Positions 25,601 to 34,145 of a stretch of DNA of 64,000 bases are shown here, piece after piece. Origin of the DNA: Cytobacillus purgationiresistens (GTDB lineage: Bacteria > Bacillota > Bacilli > Bacillales > Cytobacillaceae); NCBI RefSeq assembly GCF_030813235.1, contig NZ_JAUSUB010000004.1, forward strand, positions 124,001 through 188,000. Direction: 5' to 3'. Numbering within the stretch: position 1 is the first letter of the stretch; every line of letters starts with the position of its first letter. A program made the translations under genes and the position numbers. The notes under the pieces were generated by a model, which was not told the origin of the DNA, made no database searches, and saw nothing but the letters and a program-made list of their open reading frames with translations.

Positions 25601-26061
25601 ATAAACGAAATACACGAGCCTTTGCTGCAGGTGTTTTAATATCCGTCCTTATTATAGCGATTGCATATGTCCAGTTGGATTCCAAAAAGACAAACATTGA
25701 CTTGGAGGCTGCTGCAGCAAGCATTGAAAAAGACGGATATATCATCCTTACACAAGAGGAGTATGATCAGCTGTCAAAGCCACTCGAAACACATAAAACT
25801 GAAGCCAGTGATGATTCAACAACCAAGGAAGCGAAAAATGAGCAGGAACAGAAGCCAGCTGTCTATGAATTGACTATTGAAGTCGGCATGACGCCCCAAG
25901 ATATCGCTAACCAGCTCCACGAGGCTGATATCGTCGAAGATGCTCATGCGCTAGAAACCTATATTGATGAATTTGGATATAGCAAAAAAATACAGATAGG
26001 TTCCTTTCAATTATCAGCAGATATGACTTATAAAGAAATAGCAGAATTAATCAGCAGGTAA
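25597..26061 (+). CDS. yqzC: YqzC-like protein with MltG/YceG-like C-terminal domain
   Basis: 154-residue bitopic membrane protein. Residues 10-27 form a membrane helix; then a Glu/Gln linker with ILTQEEYDQL; then ELTIEVGMTPQDIANQLHEADIVEDA, which resembles the LysM-like N-terminal part of endolytic transglycosylase MltG, but the catalytic domain is absent. It is translationally coupled to yqzD. Possibly a peptidoglycan-binding accessory; the assignment to YqzC is by neighbourhood and size. Confidence 0.78.
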   Translation: MNKRNTRAFAAGVLISVLIIAIAYVQLDSKKTNIDLEAAAASIEKDGYIILTQEEYDQLSKPLETHKTEASDDSTTKEAKNEQEQKPAVYELTIEVGMTPQDIANQLHEADIVEDAHALETYIDEFGYSKKIQIGSFQLSADMTYKEIAELISR

Positions 26062-26124
26062 GTTCTGTATCAAAGCTTTTTATTCTAAAGTTCGAATGAG
26101 TGCCTCTTTTAGTGCAGTAAGTTT

Positions 26125-26310
26125 GAAGTACGCCTGACTGACTAATGTACAAAGTGAGGGATTAACCCCCGACCTCTCACACCACCGTACATATGGGTCA
26201 GGTTTCCGCCTGCTTGCTTCAGTCACTGCAGACATTATTGCGTAGCTACTGTTACCTCTGCCTTCACATTTCGGGACTTGAACCCTTTAGACTGCACCCA
26301 TGCTTGGCCC
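26125..26310 (-). mobile_element. Probable group II intron remnant without reverse transcriptase
   Basis: On the minus strand the segment TACGGTGGTGTGAGAGGTCG followed by GGGGTTAATCCCTC (26155-26192) looks like the end of domain V and domain VI of bacterial group II introns, and upstream are GGGTTCAAGTCCCG and AGCTACGCAATAATGTCTG, which resemble intron RNA parts. No reverse transcriptase frame exists and the 5' strand of domain V is not recognisable, so this would be a deletion scar. It separates yqzC from a terminator at 26322. No other gene is visible in this 475-base gap. Confidence 0.5.
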
Positions 26311-26321
26311 ACCAAAAGAAG

Positions 26322-26353
26322 AAGCCTTGAACATAAAGTTCAAAGCTTTTTTT
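26322..26353 (+). terminator. Terminator, probably of yqzDC
   Basis: AAGCCTTGAAC pairs with GTTCAAAGCTT around ATAAA, with one mismatch, followed by TTTTTT. It is 260 bases beyond yqzC, separated by the intron-like segment. Confidence 0.75.
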
Positions 26354-26536
26354 GTACAGGATATAGAAAACCATATCTCTTTTCATCTGCTTCACTTAGA
26401 TTAATCACTTTTATGAACCTCTCTCTTTTCGTAAAAAACACGTAAGTTGGGACATTTCATTTTTTGGAAACTTTTACTGAAACTTTTTACTAATCAAACA
26501 CGTAAACGTAGGAAATAAAAAACAAAGGTGAATTAT

Positions 26537-27046
26537 ATGGACAAAACAATATATTTCCAAGATAATTTTTTCTCATCAGGATTAACAGACATTCATAATA
26601 AGGATTATATAAAAGTAGGATTACTAGATTTAAAAACAGCTTTTTCTAGAAAAGTATCCGTACTTGATTTAGAAAGCAAGGAAACAATGAAAGGAATGTT
26701 CCTTCATTTTTTGTCAAGAAAATGGAGGGTTGTTGACCCTCATGGTACTGAACAAGGTCTTGTTCAGCAAAAGCTGTTTACCTTTTCGAAAGCATTCGAT
26801 TATCATAAGGCAAACGGCCAGCATTATCGAATTGAGTCCCCCATTTTCTCTCGTGAATATACAATTTATGATGATACAGATCAAATAATTGCTCGATTCT
26901 ATCGGGTAAGCTCTTTCTTATCAGTACCTGCATTCAAGTTAGAAAATCATTCAAACTCATTAAATACTGCAGAATTAATCATTGTCATTATGGGAGTCAA
27001 CGCGATTCAAAAAAATAATAATAATGGAGCAGCCTCAAGCACTTAA
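26537..27046 (+). CDS. Tubby C-terminal-like / LURP-one-related protein
   Basis: 169-residue protein with a Tubby C-like (YxjI/LOR) pattern: repeated short beta-strands with turn motifs (KYIKV, FFSSGLT, YRIESPIFSREYTIYDDTDQIIARFYRVSSFLSV). It lacks membrane segments; the end is a short Asn-rich tail (QKNNNNGAASST). The ATG at 26537 is chosen with AAAGGTG 6 bases upstream. Monocistronic, ending at a shared terminator. Members of this fold bind lipids or act as scramblase-like proteins, but no function is known in Bacillus. Family call is moderately sure. Confidence 0.65.
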   Translation: MDKTIYFQDNFFSSGLTDIHNKDYIKVGLLDLKTAFSRKVSVLDLESKETMKGMFLHFLSRKWRVVDPHGTEQGLVQQKLFTFSKAFDYHKANGQHYRIESPIFSREYTIYDDTDQIIARFYRVSSFLSVPAFKLENHSNSLNTAELIIVIMGVNAIQKNNNNGAASST

Positions 27047-27074
27047 AAATAGGGAGCTAAATCGGGTGAAACAC

Positions 27075-27107
27075 AAAAAGCTAAAGGACACCGTCCTTTA
27101 GCTTTTA
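27075..27107. terminator. Bidirectional terminator between the Tubby-like gene and phoU
   Basis: AAAAGCTAAAGGAC pairs with GTCCTTTAGCTTTT around ACC; serves both convergent units. Confidence 0.88.
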
Positions 27108-27112
27108 ATAAC

Positions 27113-27772
27113 TCAAGTATTCAAATCAAATTGCTTACCCTTTACGAGATAAAAAATATGTTCAGAGATATTTGTTACATGATCTGCCGCTCTTTCAAGA
27201 TATCGGCAGGTAAAAGATAGTTGGGTAATCTGAGATAGATGCTCAGGCTTTTCTCTGCTTATTTGCAATAAATCCAAAATTGTTTGCCCATATAAATCAT
27301 CGACCTGATCATCCATTTCCGCTGCTTTTTTCGCTTTCATGATGTCTTCTTCATTGAATGCTTCCAATGATAGATTAAGCATTTCCAATGTAATTGCATG
27401 CATTTGCTTTATATGGACAATTGGCTTAACATGCTCTTGTGCACCGATTCTAATCGTAGATTTAGCAATATTCACAGCAAAATCTGCGATTCTTTCTATA
27501 TCTGTTGCAATTTTTATTGCTACGATAATTCTCCGCAAATCAATGGCAACAGGCTGTTGCTTAGCTATGAGAAGAATGGCAAAGTCATTAATTTCCTCAT
27601 AAAGAATATCTGCCTCAGTATCATCGTCCATAATCTTTAGAGCCAAATCAATATCATGATTTTCTAAAGCATCGATTGCTTTAGATAGTGCTGCTTCAGC
27701 AAAGTGCCCTAATTCCAACAACTTTCCTCGCAGCTCCATTAATTCTTCATCGAATTTTTCCCTAACAGCCAT
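27113..27772 (-). CDS. phoU: Phosphate signalling protein PhoU
   Basis: 219-residue two-repeat three-helix-bundle PhoU protein. It carries two copies of the E/DxxxD metal-site pattern (IATDIERIADFAVNIAK and LERAADHVTNISEHI). It negatively controls PhoR signalling through PstB and limits Pst uptake. It is the last gene of the pst operon, ending at a terminator. B. subtilis has no phoU in its pst operon, so this arrangement is closer to other Bacillaceae. Confidence 0.95.
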   Translation of the reverse strand: MAVREKFDEELMELRGKLLELGHFAEAALSKAIDALENHDIDLALKIMDDDTEADILYEEINDFAILLIAKQQPVAIDLRRIIVAIKIATDIERIADFAVNIAKSTIRIGAQEHVKPIVHIKQMHAITLEMLNLSLEAFNEEDIMKAKKAAEMDDQVDDLYGQTILDLLQISREKPEHLSQITQLSFTCRYLERAADHVTNISEHIFYLVKGKQFDLNT

Positions 27773-27807
27773 TTTTTTGATAGTCCCCTTTCTCAGTTAA
27801 GAGAAGT

Positions 27808-28629
27808 TTAGCCGAATCTTCCAGTAATATAGTCTTCAGTACGTTTATCTGTTGGATTGGAGAAAATTTTATCAGTTTCTGTATACTCAATGACTTCTCC
27901 ATTTAGAAAGAACGCTGTTTTATCAGATATTCTCGCTGCTTGCTGCATATTATGCGTTACGATAATAATACTATATTCTTTTTTAAGTTCTTGGACAAGC
28001 TCTTCTACCTTCAAAGTAGATATAGGATCAAGTGCTGAAGTCGGTTCATCCATTAAAATCACGTCTGGTTCAATCGCAAGACATCTCGCAATACAAAGAC
28101 GTTGCTGCTGACCTCCTGACAGACCATAAGCATTTTCGTGAAGACGATCCTTAACTTCATCCCAAATAGCTGCTCCCTTTAAGCTTTTCTCAACAATCTG
28201 ATTTAGAATTTTTTTATCTTTAATTCCATGAATTTTAGGACCATAAGCTACATTTTCATAGATAGACTTAGGAAAAGGATTCGGTTTTTGGAACACCATT
28301 CCCACCTTCGTCCTTAACTCTTCCACTCCATAACCCTTTTGAAAGATATTACGACCGCGATATTCAATCTCACCGGAAGTTTTCACATCAGGCACTAACT
28401 CAATCATACGATTTAATGTCTTAATATAAGTGGATTTACCACAGCCAGATGGTCCAATAATGGCAGTCACTTCATTTTCATTAATATCTAAATTGATATT
28501 CTTCAATGCATGATTATCACCGTACCATAAATTCAACTCTTTTGTGCGGTAGACAATTCCCTTCGCATCTTGATTACCCATTCCATTAACTGCAGCTAGA
28601 TTTTCAGGTTTCACAATCGTTGTGTTCAT
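27808..28629 (-). CDS. pstB: Phosphate ABC transporter ATP-binding protein PstB
   Basis: 273-residue ATPase of the phosphate importer. Walker [14 protein letters not shown]-loop VFQKPNPFP, signature [16 protein letters not shown], Walker [14 protein letters not shown] and the H-loop VTHNMQQA are intact; the C-terminus [11 protein letters not shown] is family-typical. The ATG is behind AAGGAGG. A structured repeat sits between pstA and pstB, within the operon. Only one pstB is present, unlike B. subtilis (pstBA, pstBB). Confidence 0.96.
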   Translation of the reverse strand: MNTTIVKPENLAAVNGMGNQDAKGIVYRTKELNLWYGDNHALKNINLDINENEVTAIIGPSGCGKSTYIKTLNRMIELVPDVKTSGEIEYRGRNIFQKGYGVEELRTKVGMVFQKPNPFPKSIYENVAYGPKIHGIKDKKILNQIVEKSLKGAAIWDEVKDRLHENAYGLSGGQQQRLCIARCLAIEPDVILMDEPTSALDPISTLKVEELVQELKKEYSIIIVTHNMQQAARISDKTAFFLNGEVIEYTETDKIFSNPTDKRTEDYITGRFG

Positions 28630-28645
28630 CTTCCAATTCCTCCTT

Positions 28646-28766
28646 AAAATGCGGAGGCGCCTTGTTCAGCCCCGACAAGCATAAGGCAAATCGGCAGGAA
28701 GGTTGTTCTTTTCCTTTATGGCGATTTGACTGATGACCTCGAGGGGCTAAGCGCCGCAGCTAGAAA
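28646..28766. repeat. Structured interspersed repeat inside the pst operon
   Basis: Single copy of the family at 16763: left end GCGGAGGCGCCTTGTTCAGC, right end GACCTCGAGGGGCTAAGCGC then CGCAGCTAGA. Stems: GGCGC with GCGCC, AGCCCC with GGGGCT, and CAAATCG..AGGAA with TTCCT..CGATTTG. The arms differ from other copies but pair with each other. It lies within the pstA-pstB gap and touches the pstB ribosome binding site. Confidence 0.8.
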
Positions 28767-28774
28767 GTGTATAT

Positions 28775-29653
28775 TTAATAGCGTCTTGTAAATTTATTAC
28801 GGATAAACACTGCAATAGAGTTCATGATGATTAGCATCGTCAGTAAAACCATAATACCGGCTGCTGCGACTGCGTGAAATTCTTCTTGCGGTCTTCCAGT
28901 CCAGTTATAAATTTGCATGGGCAATACTGTAAACATATCAAACACTGACTTTGGCAAAAATGCGAGAAATAGCGGCAAACCGAGTACTACTAATGGAGCA
29001 GTCTCACCGATCGCTCTGGATAAAGCAAGAATCCCACCTGTTAAAATACCAGGGATTGCCGCCGGCATAACTACTCTTAAGATGGTTTGCCATTTTGTTG
29101 CACCCATGCCATACGAAGCTTCCCGCAGCTCTTTAGGAACTGCTCTAATCGCTTCTTGTGCTGATACGATGATAATCGGAAGGACGAGCAAACTCATTGT
29201 CAATCCAGCAGCAAGAACACTGGTACCGAGCGACAATGCTCTTACAAAGACTGTTAATCCTAATAAACCAAATACAATTGAAGGTACACCAGCTAGGTTG
29301 GATATATTCACTTGAATGAAGCTGGTAAACTTGTTTTTCTTAGCATATTCCTCTAAATAAATGGCCGTCCCTACTCCTAACAGCAAGGTAACAGGTGTAA
29401 CAACCCCCATCAGCCAGATTGTTCCGATGAGTGCCGTTTTGACACCTGCTTGCTCTGGATTACGGGAAGGCAGCCCTTGAAGGAATTGCCAATCAAGATA
29501 GCCAATTCCTTGAGTGATGACACGGTACAATAATATTCCCAGCACAAGAAGTGCGAAGGCTGTAGCGGCCATAAATACAAATTTGAATACTAAATTTGCT
29601 GCTAACCGCGGTTTCATTTTCTGCAATACTTTTGTATGGTCTATGAATTTCAT
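28775..29653 (-). CDS. pstA: Phosphate ABC transporter permease PstA
   Basis: 292-residue permease with six membrane helices, including ALLVLGILLYRVITQGI and the EAA-type loop SAQEAIRAVPKELREASYGMGATKWQ. The ATG at 29653 lies one base after the pstC stop, with GGGAGG 9 bases upstream; the longer frame into pstC is not used. It forms the channel with PstC. It moves phosphate across the membrane. Confidence 0.95.
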   Translation of the reverse strand: MKFIDHTKVLQKMKPRLAANLVFKFVFMAATAFALLVLGILLYRVITQGIGYLDWQFLQGLPSRNPEQAGVKTALIGTIWLMGVVTPVTLLLGVGTAIYLEEYAKKNKFTSFIQVNISNLAGVPSIVFGLLGLTVFVRALSLGTSVLAAGLTMSLLVLPIIIVSAQEAIRAVPKELREASYGMGATKWQTILRVVMPAAIPGILTGGILALSRAIGETAPLVVLGLPLFLAFLPKSVFDMFTVLPMQIYNWTGRPQEEFHAVAAAGIMVLLTMLIIMNSIAVFIRNKFTRRY

Positions 29654-29654
29654 A

Positions 29655-30605
29655 TTAATATTCCTCCCTAAAACGTTTAGAGATGAATTGGGCAAGCAAG
29701 TTCATGAGTAAAGTGAAAATGAATAATGTGAATCCAACTGCATAGATGCTGTAATAAATCGTTGTTCCATAACCAGCATCCCCCTGGCTCACCTGAACAA
29801 TATAAGCTGTCATTGTTTGAATGGAGCTCGTTACATCCCAGCTTAAATTAGGTGTAGATCCGCCAGCAACAGCGACAATCATCGTTTCTCCTATTGCCCT
29901 CGATACTGCAAGGACGATGGAGGCAATGATGCCTGAAATAGCAGCAGGAATGACAATCTTCATCGCTACCTCCAGCTTAGTTGCTCCTAATGCATAAGCG
30001 CCTTCTCTCATTGCTTTAGGGACAGAAGACATCGCATCTTCTGATAATGAAGCAATCATCGGAGTGATCATAATGCCAATGACAATCCCTGGACTTAAAG
30101 CATTAAAAATTTCTAGAGCAGGAATGATATCCCTTAATATTGGTGTAACAAAAGTTAATGCGAAGAAACCATAAACGATCGTCGGAATCCCTGCAAGCAC
30201 TTCTAAAATTGGCTTTACAATTCGCCTCGTCCGATCTGACGCGTACTCACTCAAGAAAACAGCTGAAGCTAATCCGATTGGAACAGCAACAATCGCTGCA
30301 ATTAACGCCACTTTCAATGTACCTGATATAAGAGGTAAGATCCCGAATGACCCTTGCGTCTCAGAAAATGGATACCACTTCTGCGATGTAAAGAATTCTG
30401 TTATTGATACATGGGTAAAGAATGTAAAGGTTTCTGCTAATAATGTTGCGACAATCCCTATTGTTGTTAAAACAGAAATAATGGCGGTTAACAATAAAAT
30501 AAATGGAACTATTTTTTCTGATCGAATATATTTATTCTTGCTTTGCTTCTTTTTTTCTATTAACTCCTTAATAGAGACATGTTTGCTAGTTTCTTGTATA
30601 GCCAT
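29655..30605 (-). CDS. pstC: Phosphate ABC transporter permease PstC
   Basis: 316-residue permease with six membrane helices and the EAA loop SEDAMSSVPKAMREGAYALGATKLE. The N-terminus MAIQETSKHVSIKELIEKKK is soluble and basic. The ATG at 30605 has AAGGGGG 8 bases upstream. A large hairpin lies between pstS and pstC. Confidence 0.95.
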   Translation of the reverse strand: MAIQETSKHVSIKELIEKKKQSKNKYIRSEKIVPFILLLTAIISVLTTIGIVATLLAETFTFFTHVSITEFFTSQKWYPFSETQGSFGILPLISGTLKVALIAAIVAVPIGLASAVFLSEYASDRTRRIVKPILEVLAGIPTIVYGFFALTFVTPILRDIIPALEIFNALSPGIVIGIMITPMIASLSEDAMSSVPKAMREGAYALGATKLEVAMKIVIPAAISGIIASIVLAVSRAIGETMIVAVAGGSTPNLSWDVTSSIQTMTAYIVQVSQGDAGYGTTIYYSIYAVGFTLFIFTLLMNLLAQFISKRFREEY

Positions 30606-30631
30606 GTTGAAAACCCCCTTAATCCTCTTAA

Positions 30632-30684
30632 TAAAGGTCATAAGTCTCTACCCCATGTTGCTTTGTGAGAGCTTATGACCTTTT
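30632..30684 (-). terminator. Intercistronic hairpin between pstS and pstC
   Basis: AAAGGTCATAAG pairs with CTTATGACCTTT, extended by AGAG/CTCT, with a ~20-base loop. There is no strong U-run, so it may be a partial terminator or an RNA stabiliser that lets pstS be expressed above the rest of the operon, as is common for binding-protein genes. Confidence 0.6.
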
Positions 30685-30693
30685 AAGAGCTCG

Positions 30694-31686
30694 TTACTTT
30701 AACCCCTCGATGGTTTTAAGTCCATCTTGATAATCTTCATCCACAAGTTTTACATAGCCGACATCTTCAGAAAGAGTGCCTCCATTCTCCATTACGAACT
30801 TCACAAATTCAGCCGTTTCTTCCTTTTTTATAGATTCATTCTTCACATAGATGTACAGCGGTCTTGATAGCGGAGCATATTCTCCACTTTCTACGGTGTC
30901 ATGGGTAGGTTCAACCGGTCCATCACCACCATCGATAGGAACTACTTTCAACTTGTCTTTATTTTCAACGTAGTAGGCAAATCCAAAGAATCCAATGGCG
31001 TTTTTATCACCTGCAACCCCTTGAACAAGAATATTATCATCTTCCGATAGTGTCGCTTTTTCAACAATAGGCGTATCTTCTAAGATAATTTCATTGAAGT
31101 AATCGTAAGTACCTGAGTCTGTTCCTGGCGAATAAAACTTGATCTCTTCATCTGGCCATTCAGGTCGAATATCAGACCATTTTTTTGATTCTCCATCCTC
31201 AACCCACATTTCTTTCAACTCTTCAACTGTTAAATGATCAATCCAATCATTATCCTTATTTACAACAATTGATAAGCCATCATTCGCTAACTTTAATTCT
31301 GTATATTCAATTCCAGCTTCTTCCAACTGGGCTTTTTCTTCATCTTTAATCTCTCTTGATGCATTGCTTATATCTGTTGTACCAGCAATAAATTGCTTGA
31401 ATCCACCACCTGTACCAGAGGATGCAACAGAAACTCTTACTCCAGGGTGTGCCATGCCGAATTCTTCAACAACTGCTTCCATAATTGGGTAAACCGTTGA
31501 AGAACCATCGATATTAATTTCTCCTTGAAGCTGCTTATTTTCTTCACTTGCCGGTTGCTCCGAGTTTGATGATCCATTCGCTTGGGATCCTTTAGCAGTT
31601 CCTTCTTCTGAAGAGCCACAAGCTGAAGTGAAAGTTAAGACTGTTCCAATCATTGCTGTTGTTGCAATGTATTTAAATCTTTTCAT
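30694..31686 (-). CDS. pstS: Phosphate ABC transporter substrate-binding lipoprotein PstS
   Basis: 330-residue lipoprotein. Signal peptide MKRFKYIATTAMIGTVLTFT ends in TSAC (lipobox). The phosphate-binding loops are visible: IDGSSTVYPI, ASSGTGGGFKQF and SPGTDSGTYDYF. It captures phosphate outside the membrane for PstCA. AGGGGG lies 10 bases before the ATG. Four PhoP-box-like repeats lie 80-120 bases upstream. Confidence 0.96.
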   Translation of the reverse strand: MKRFKYIATTAMIGTVLTFTSACGSSEEGTAKGSQANGSSNSEQPASEENKQLQGEINIDGSSTVYPIMEAVVEEFGMAHPGVRVSVASSGTGGGFKQFIAGTTDISNASREIKDEEKAQLEEAGIEYTELKLANDGLSIVVNKDNDWIDHLTVEELKEMWVEDGESKKWSDIRPEWPDEEIKFYSPGTDSGTYDYFNEIILEDTPIVEKATLSEDDNILVQGVAGDKNAIGFFGFAYYVENKDKLKVVPIDGGDGPVEPTHDTVESGEYAPLSRPLYIYVKNESIKKEETAEFVKFVMENGGTLSEDVGYVKLVDEDYQDGLKTIEGLK

Positions 31687-31767
31687 TTCTTTATTCCCCC
31701 TAAGAATTAGTTGTTTTGTCCTATGTGTTTAGAATAAAGGTGAAAGGTTAACACGGTTTTAATACGT

Positions 31768-31804
31768 TGTGAATATTTTGTAAATTAGTGTGAAGAAATG
31801 TAAA
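31768..31804 (-). promoter_or_regulatory. PhoP-box array upstream of pstS
   Basis: On the minus strand, TTTACA, TTCACA, TTTACA and TTCACA start every 10-11 bases: the direct-repeat TT(T/A/C)ACA pattern bound by phosphorylated PhoP in Bacillus. The repeats are in the activating orientation, about 80 bases before the pstS ATG. Confidence 0.85.
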
Positions 31805-31855
31805 TTCATTAATGATAAGATTGATTTAAGAGATACCCATTACTATTAGAAGGAA

Positions 31856-31895
31856 AAAAAAAGAAGCTAACAACTGCATGTGTTAGCTTCTTTTA
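31856..31895 (-). terminator. Terminator of pbpA
   Basis: AAGAAGCTAACA pairs with TGTTAGCTTCTT around an 8-base loop, followed on the minus strand by TTTTTTTTT. Confidence 0.85.
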
Positions 31896-31899
31896 CTAT

Positions 31900-34053
31900 T
31901 TACTCTTCGTCATTGGTCACATCTATTGCTTCTTGTTTAGTAATATCCTCATCTTTTTGTTCTGCTTGACGCTCTTTCTTAATTTCAAAATAAGCATCAA
32001 GAACTCTTTCTGCAATCTTCATATTTGCTTTATGATCAACACTTCCTTGGAAAGCCCATGGAACGAGAACTGAAATAGCGACTTCAGGGTTTTTATGAGG
32101 TGCATAACCGACAAAGCTTAAATTCATCACTTCTGGCGGCTCATCATATTTACTGCGTTCAGGACCATCGTAAAATGCTTCCGCAGTTCCTGTTTTACCA
32201 GCCGGCTTATAATCCTTCTTGCCAAAATAAACAACGCCTGTTCCACCTGTTTCTTGTGTTACTTTCCTGAAGCCTTCTTGCACACGATCCATCCATTCGT
32301 CTTTTCCGTCCACTTTATTTAATACTTTCGGCGCGATTTCTTGAACAATCGGTCCAAGCTGCTCATTATCTAACAACGGTTCGCGCATTTCCTTTACAAG
32401 ATGCGGCTCCATCCGGTTCCCGCCATTTGCGATGGTTGAGACATATTGAGCAAGCTGCATATTCGAATACGTATCATATTGGCCAATCACAAGGTCAAGC
32501 ATGAAACCTGGCAGTGTACTTTCTCCTTTAAAGCCTGTTTGTTCATTTGGCAAATCGATACCTGTTCTGACCCCTAAGCCAAATTGGGCAAACGAATCAC
32601 GAATCGTAGAAAAACCTTGTTTGTTAAGCGGCAAAGATTTATTATGCTCATACCTTCCTCCGCCAATTCGAATAGCCGTTTCAAACATATACACGTTTGA
32701 GGAAACCTTCAGTGCATTCACATCGTTAATTGGACCAAAATTCTTCCATGACTTTTTCGGAGGCGTTCCCTTGATTTGTAGAGGCCTGTCATTAAATACA
32801 GTACCTGGACTGATTACACCTTCATTATAACCAGTTAAGATTGTCGCCCCCTTAACTGCAGATCCTACATTATAAGTAGAAGTAATGTTCCCAAGTGCAT
32901 CGTCCGTCATCTTGCTCCCGCCTGTTTCTTCATCCTTTACAATTTTTCGACCGGCCATCGTCAGCACTTCACCGCTATACGGATCAGATAAAACGACATA
33001 CGCGCGATCTAACAGCCCTGTTCCCGGAGAACCTTTTGCAGAGCGTAATTCTTCTTCTAGGATTTTCTCTGTGGCAAGCTGCAGATCCATGTCAACGCTT
33101 AATACTAAATCCTTCCCTCTCTGCCCTTCGGAAATCGGGATCGTTTCAAGCACACTGCCAGCCTTGTTTGTTACATTCTTTACCTTGGCCTTTTGACCAT
33201 GCAGCACTTCTTCATATTGGAGTTCAATATAGCTTTTACCTACCCTGTCATTACGGCTGTAGTCTCGTGCTAGATAATAATCCAGCTGTTCAGCAGGAAT
33301 CCCTTCCTCCGAACTCGAAACAGAACCAAGAACGGATTTCAGCGTACTATTGAAAGTATAGTGGCGTTCCCAGTCAGTCGTTGTATCGACTCCAGGAAGA
33401 TGCTGCAGGTTTTCACTGACAACCGCAAATTCTTCATCTGATACTTCTTTATTTTTAACAATTTGTGGCGTTAGTGCATACCCACTCGTAAAGTCGCTAT
33501 AAATCGCTAAAATTTCAAGATCATCATCTGTCAGTTCAGCCAATTCTTCTTCTGTGATGCGATCGAGAGTAAGCTGGTAAATTTCCTTATCAAACACAGA
33601 TCCCTCTAATTCTTCTTTCATGACATCTTGTTCTTTTTGAGGTACTTTTTCTTCTGCACGTTCAGGATTTGTCATAATCCAGTAATCCTTCATATCTCTT
33701 TCCCGAACTTTACTCGTATCTTTATCTATAAGCTTTGCAAGTTTTGCTGCAGTCTCAAGCATTTCTTCTTGGCTTGCCCCACTATTCGTATATGTAATTG
33801 CATTTTGCGGCATATTGTCAACGATGATTTTACCTGTGCTATCATAAATCTTCCCACGGGGTACGGGATTGTTGACCGTTATATCCTCTGTTCTTTCTAT
33901 TTCACGCTTATAATCATCTCCATAAACAATTTGAACAAAGCCTAAACGAAAAATAAGGACGGAAAAAAGTAAAAAAACCATTAAGAAGAGCATGTTTAAC
34001 CGCAACGATACATGATTCCTCTTTTTCTTCTTATTCAATAGTAATAACCACAC
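31900..34053 (-). CDS. pbpA: Class B penicillin-binding protein 2 (elongation transpeptidase PbpA)
   Basis: 717-residue transpeptidase (B. subtilis PbpA/YqgF, PBP2a, 716 residues). One membrane helix near residues 19-40 (LNMLFLMVFLLFSVLIF), a dimerisation domain with VPRGKIYDSTG, and a transpeptidase domain with SxxK GSAVKGAT, SxN SSNVYMF and KTG KPAGKTGTAEAF. The tail is acidic. It crosslinks side-wall peptidoglycan with RodA/MreB. The start is uncertain: GTG at 34053 is close behind AAGGA, and a TTG at 34035 is possible. Terminator follows. Confidence 0.94.
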   Translation of the reverse strand: MWLLLLNKKKKRNHVSLRLNMLFLMVFLLFSVLIFRLGFVQIVYGDDYKREIERTEDITVNNPVPRGKIYDSTGKIIVDNMPQNAITYTNSGASQEEMLETAAKLAKLIDKDTSKVRERDMKDYWIMTNPERAEEKVPQKEQDVMKEELEGSVFDKEIYQLTLDRITEEELAELTDDDLEILAIYSDFTSGYALTPQIVKNKEVSDEEFAVVSENLQHLPGVDTTTDWERHYTFNSTLKSVLGSVSSSEEGIPAEQLDYYLARDYSRNDRVGKSYIELQYEEVLHGQKAKVKNVTNKAGSVLETIPISEGQRGKDLVLSVDMDLQLATEKILEEELRSAKGSPGTGLLDRAYVVLSDPYSGEVLTMAGRKIVKDEETGGSKMTDDALGNITSTYNVGSAVKGATILTGYNEGVISPGTVFNDRPLQIKGTPPKKSWKNFGPINDVNALKVSSNVYMFETAIRIGGGRYEHNKSLPLNKQGFSTIRDSFAQFGLGVRTGIDLPNEQTGFKGESTLPGFMLDLVIGQYDTYSNMQLAQYVSTIANGGNRMEPHLVKEMREPLLDNEQLGPIVQEIAPKVLNKVDGKDEWMDRVQEGFRKVTQETGGTGVVYFGKKDYKPAGKTGTAEAFYDGPERSKYDEPPEVMNLSFVGYAPHKNPEVAISVLVPWAFQGSVDHKANMKIAERVLDAYFEIKKERQAEQKDEDITKQEAIDVTNDEE

Positions 34054-34081
34054 TTCCTTTAAAGTCTCTTATTTCTATTTT

Positions 34082-34123
34082 AAAAGAAAACGACAAATAA
34101 TTCTATTAGGAACCATTTGTCGT
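34082..34123 (-). terminator. Terminator downstream of the MFS gene
   Basis: CGACAAAT pairs with ATTTGTCG on the minus strand, followed by TTTTCTTTT; 20 bases after the MFS stop. Confidence 0.7.
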
Positions 34124-34145
34124 GTAGAGGAAACATTTAACAATA

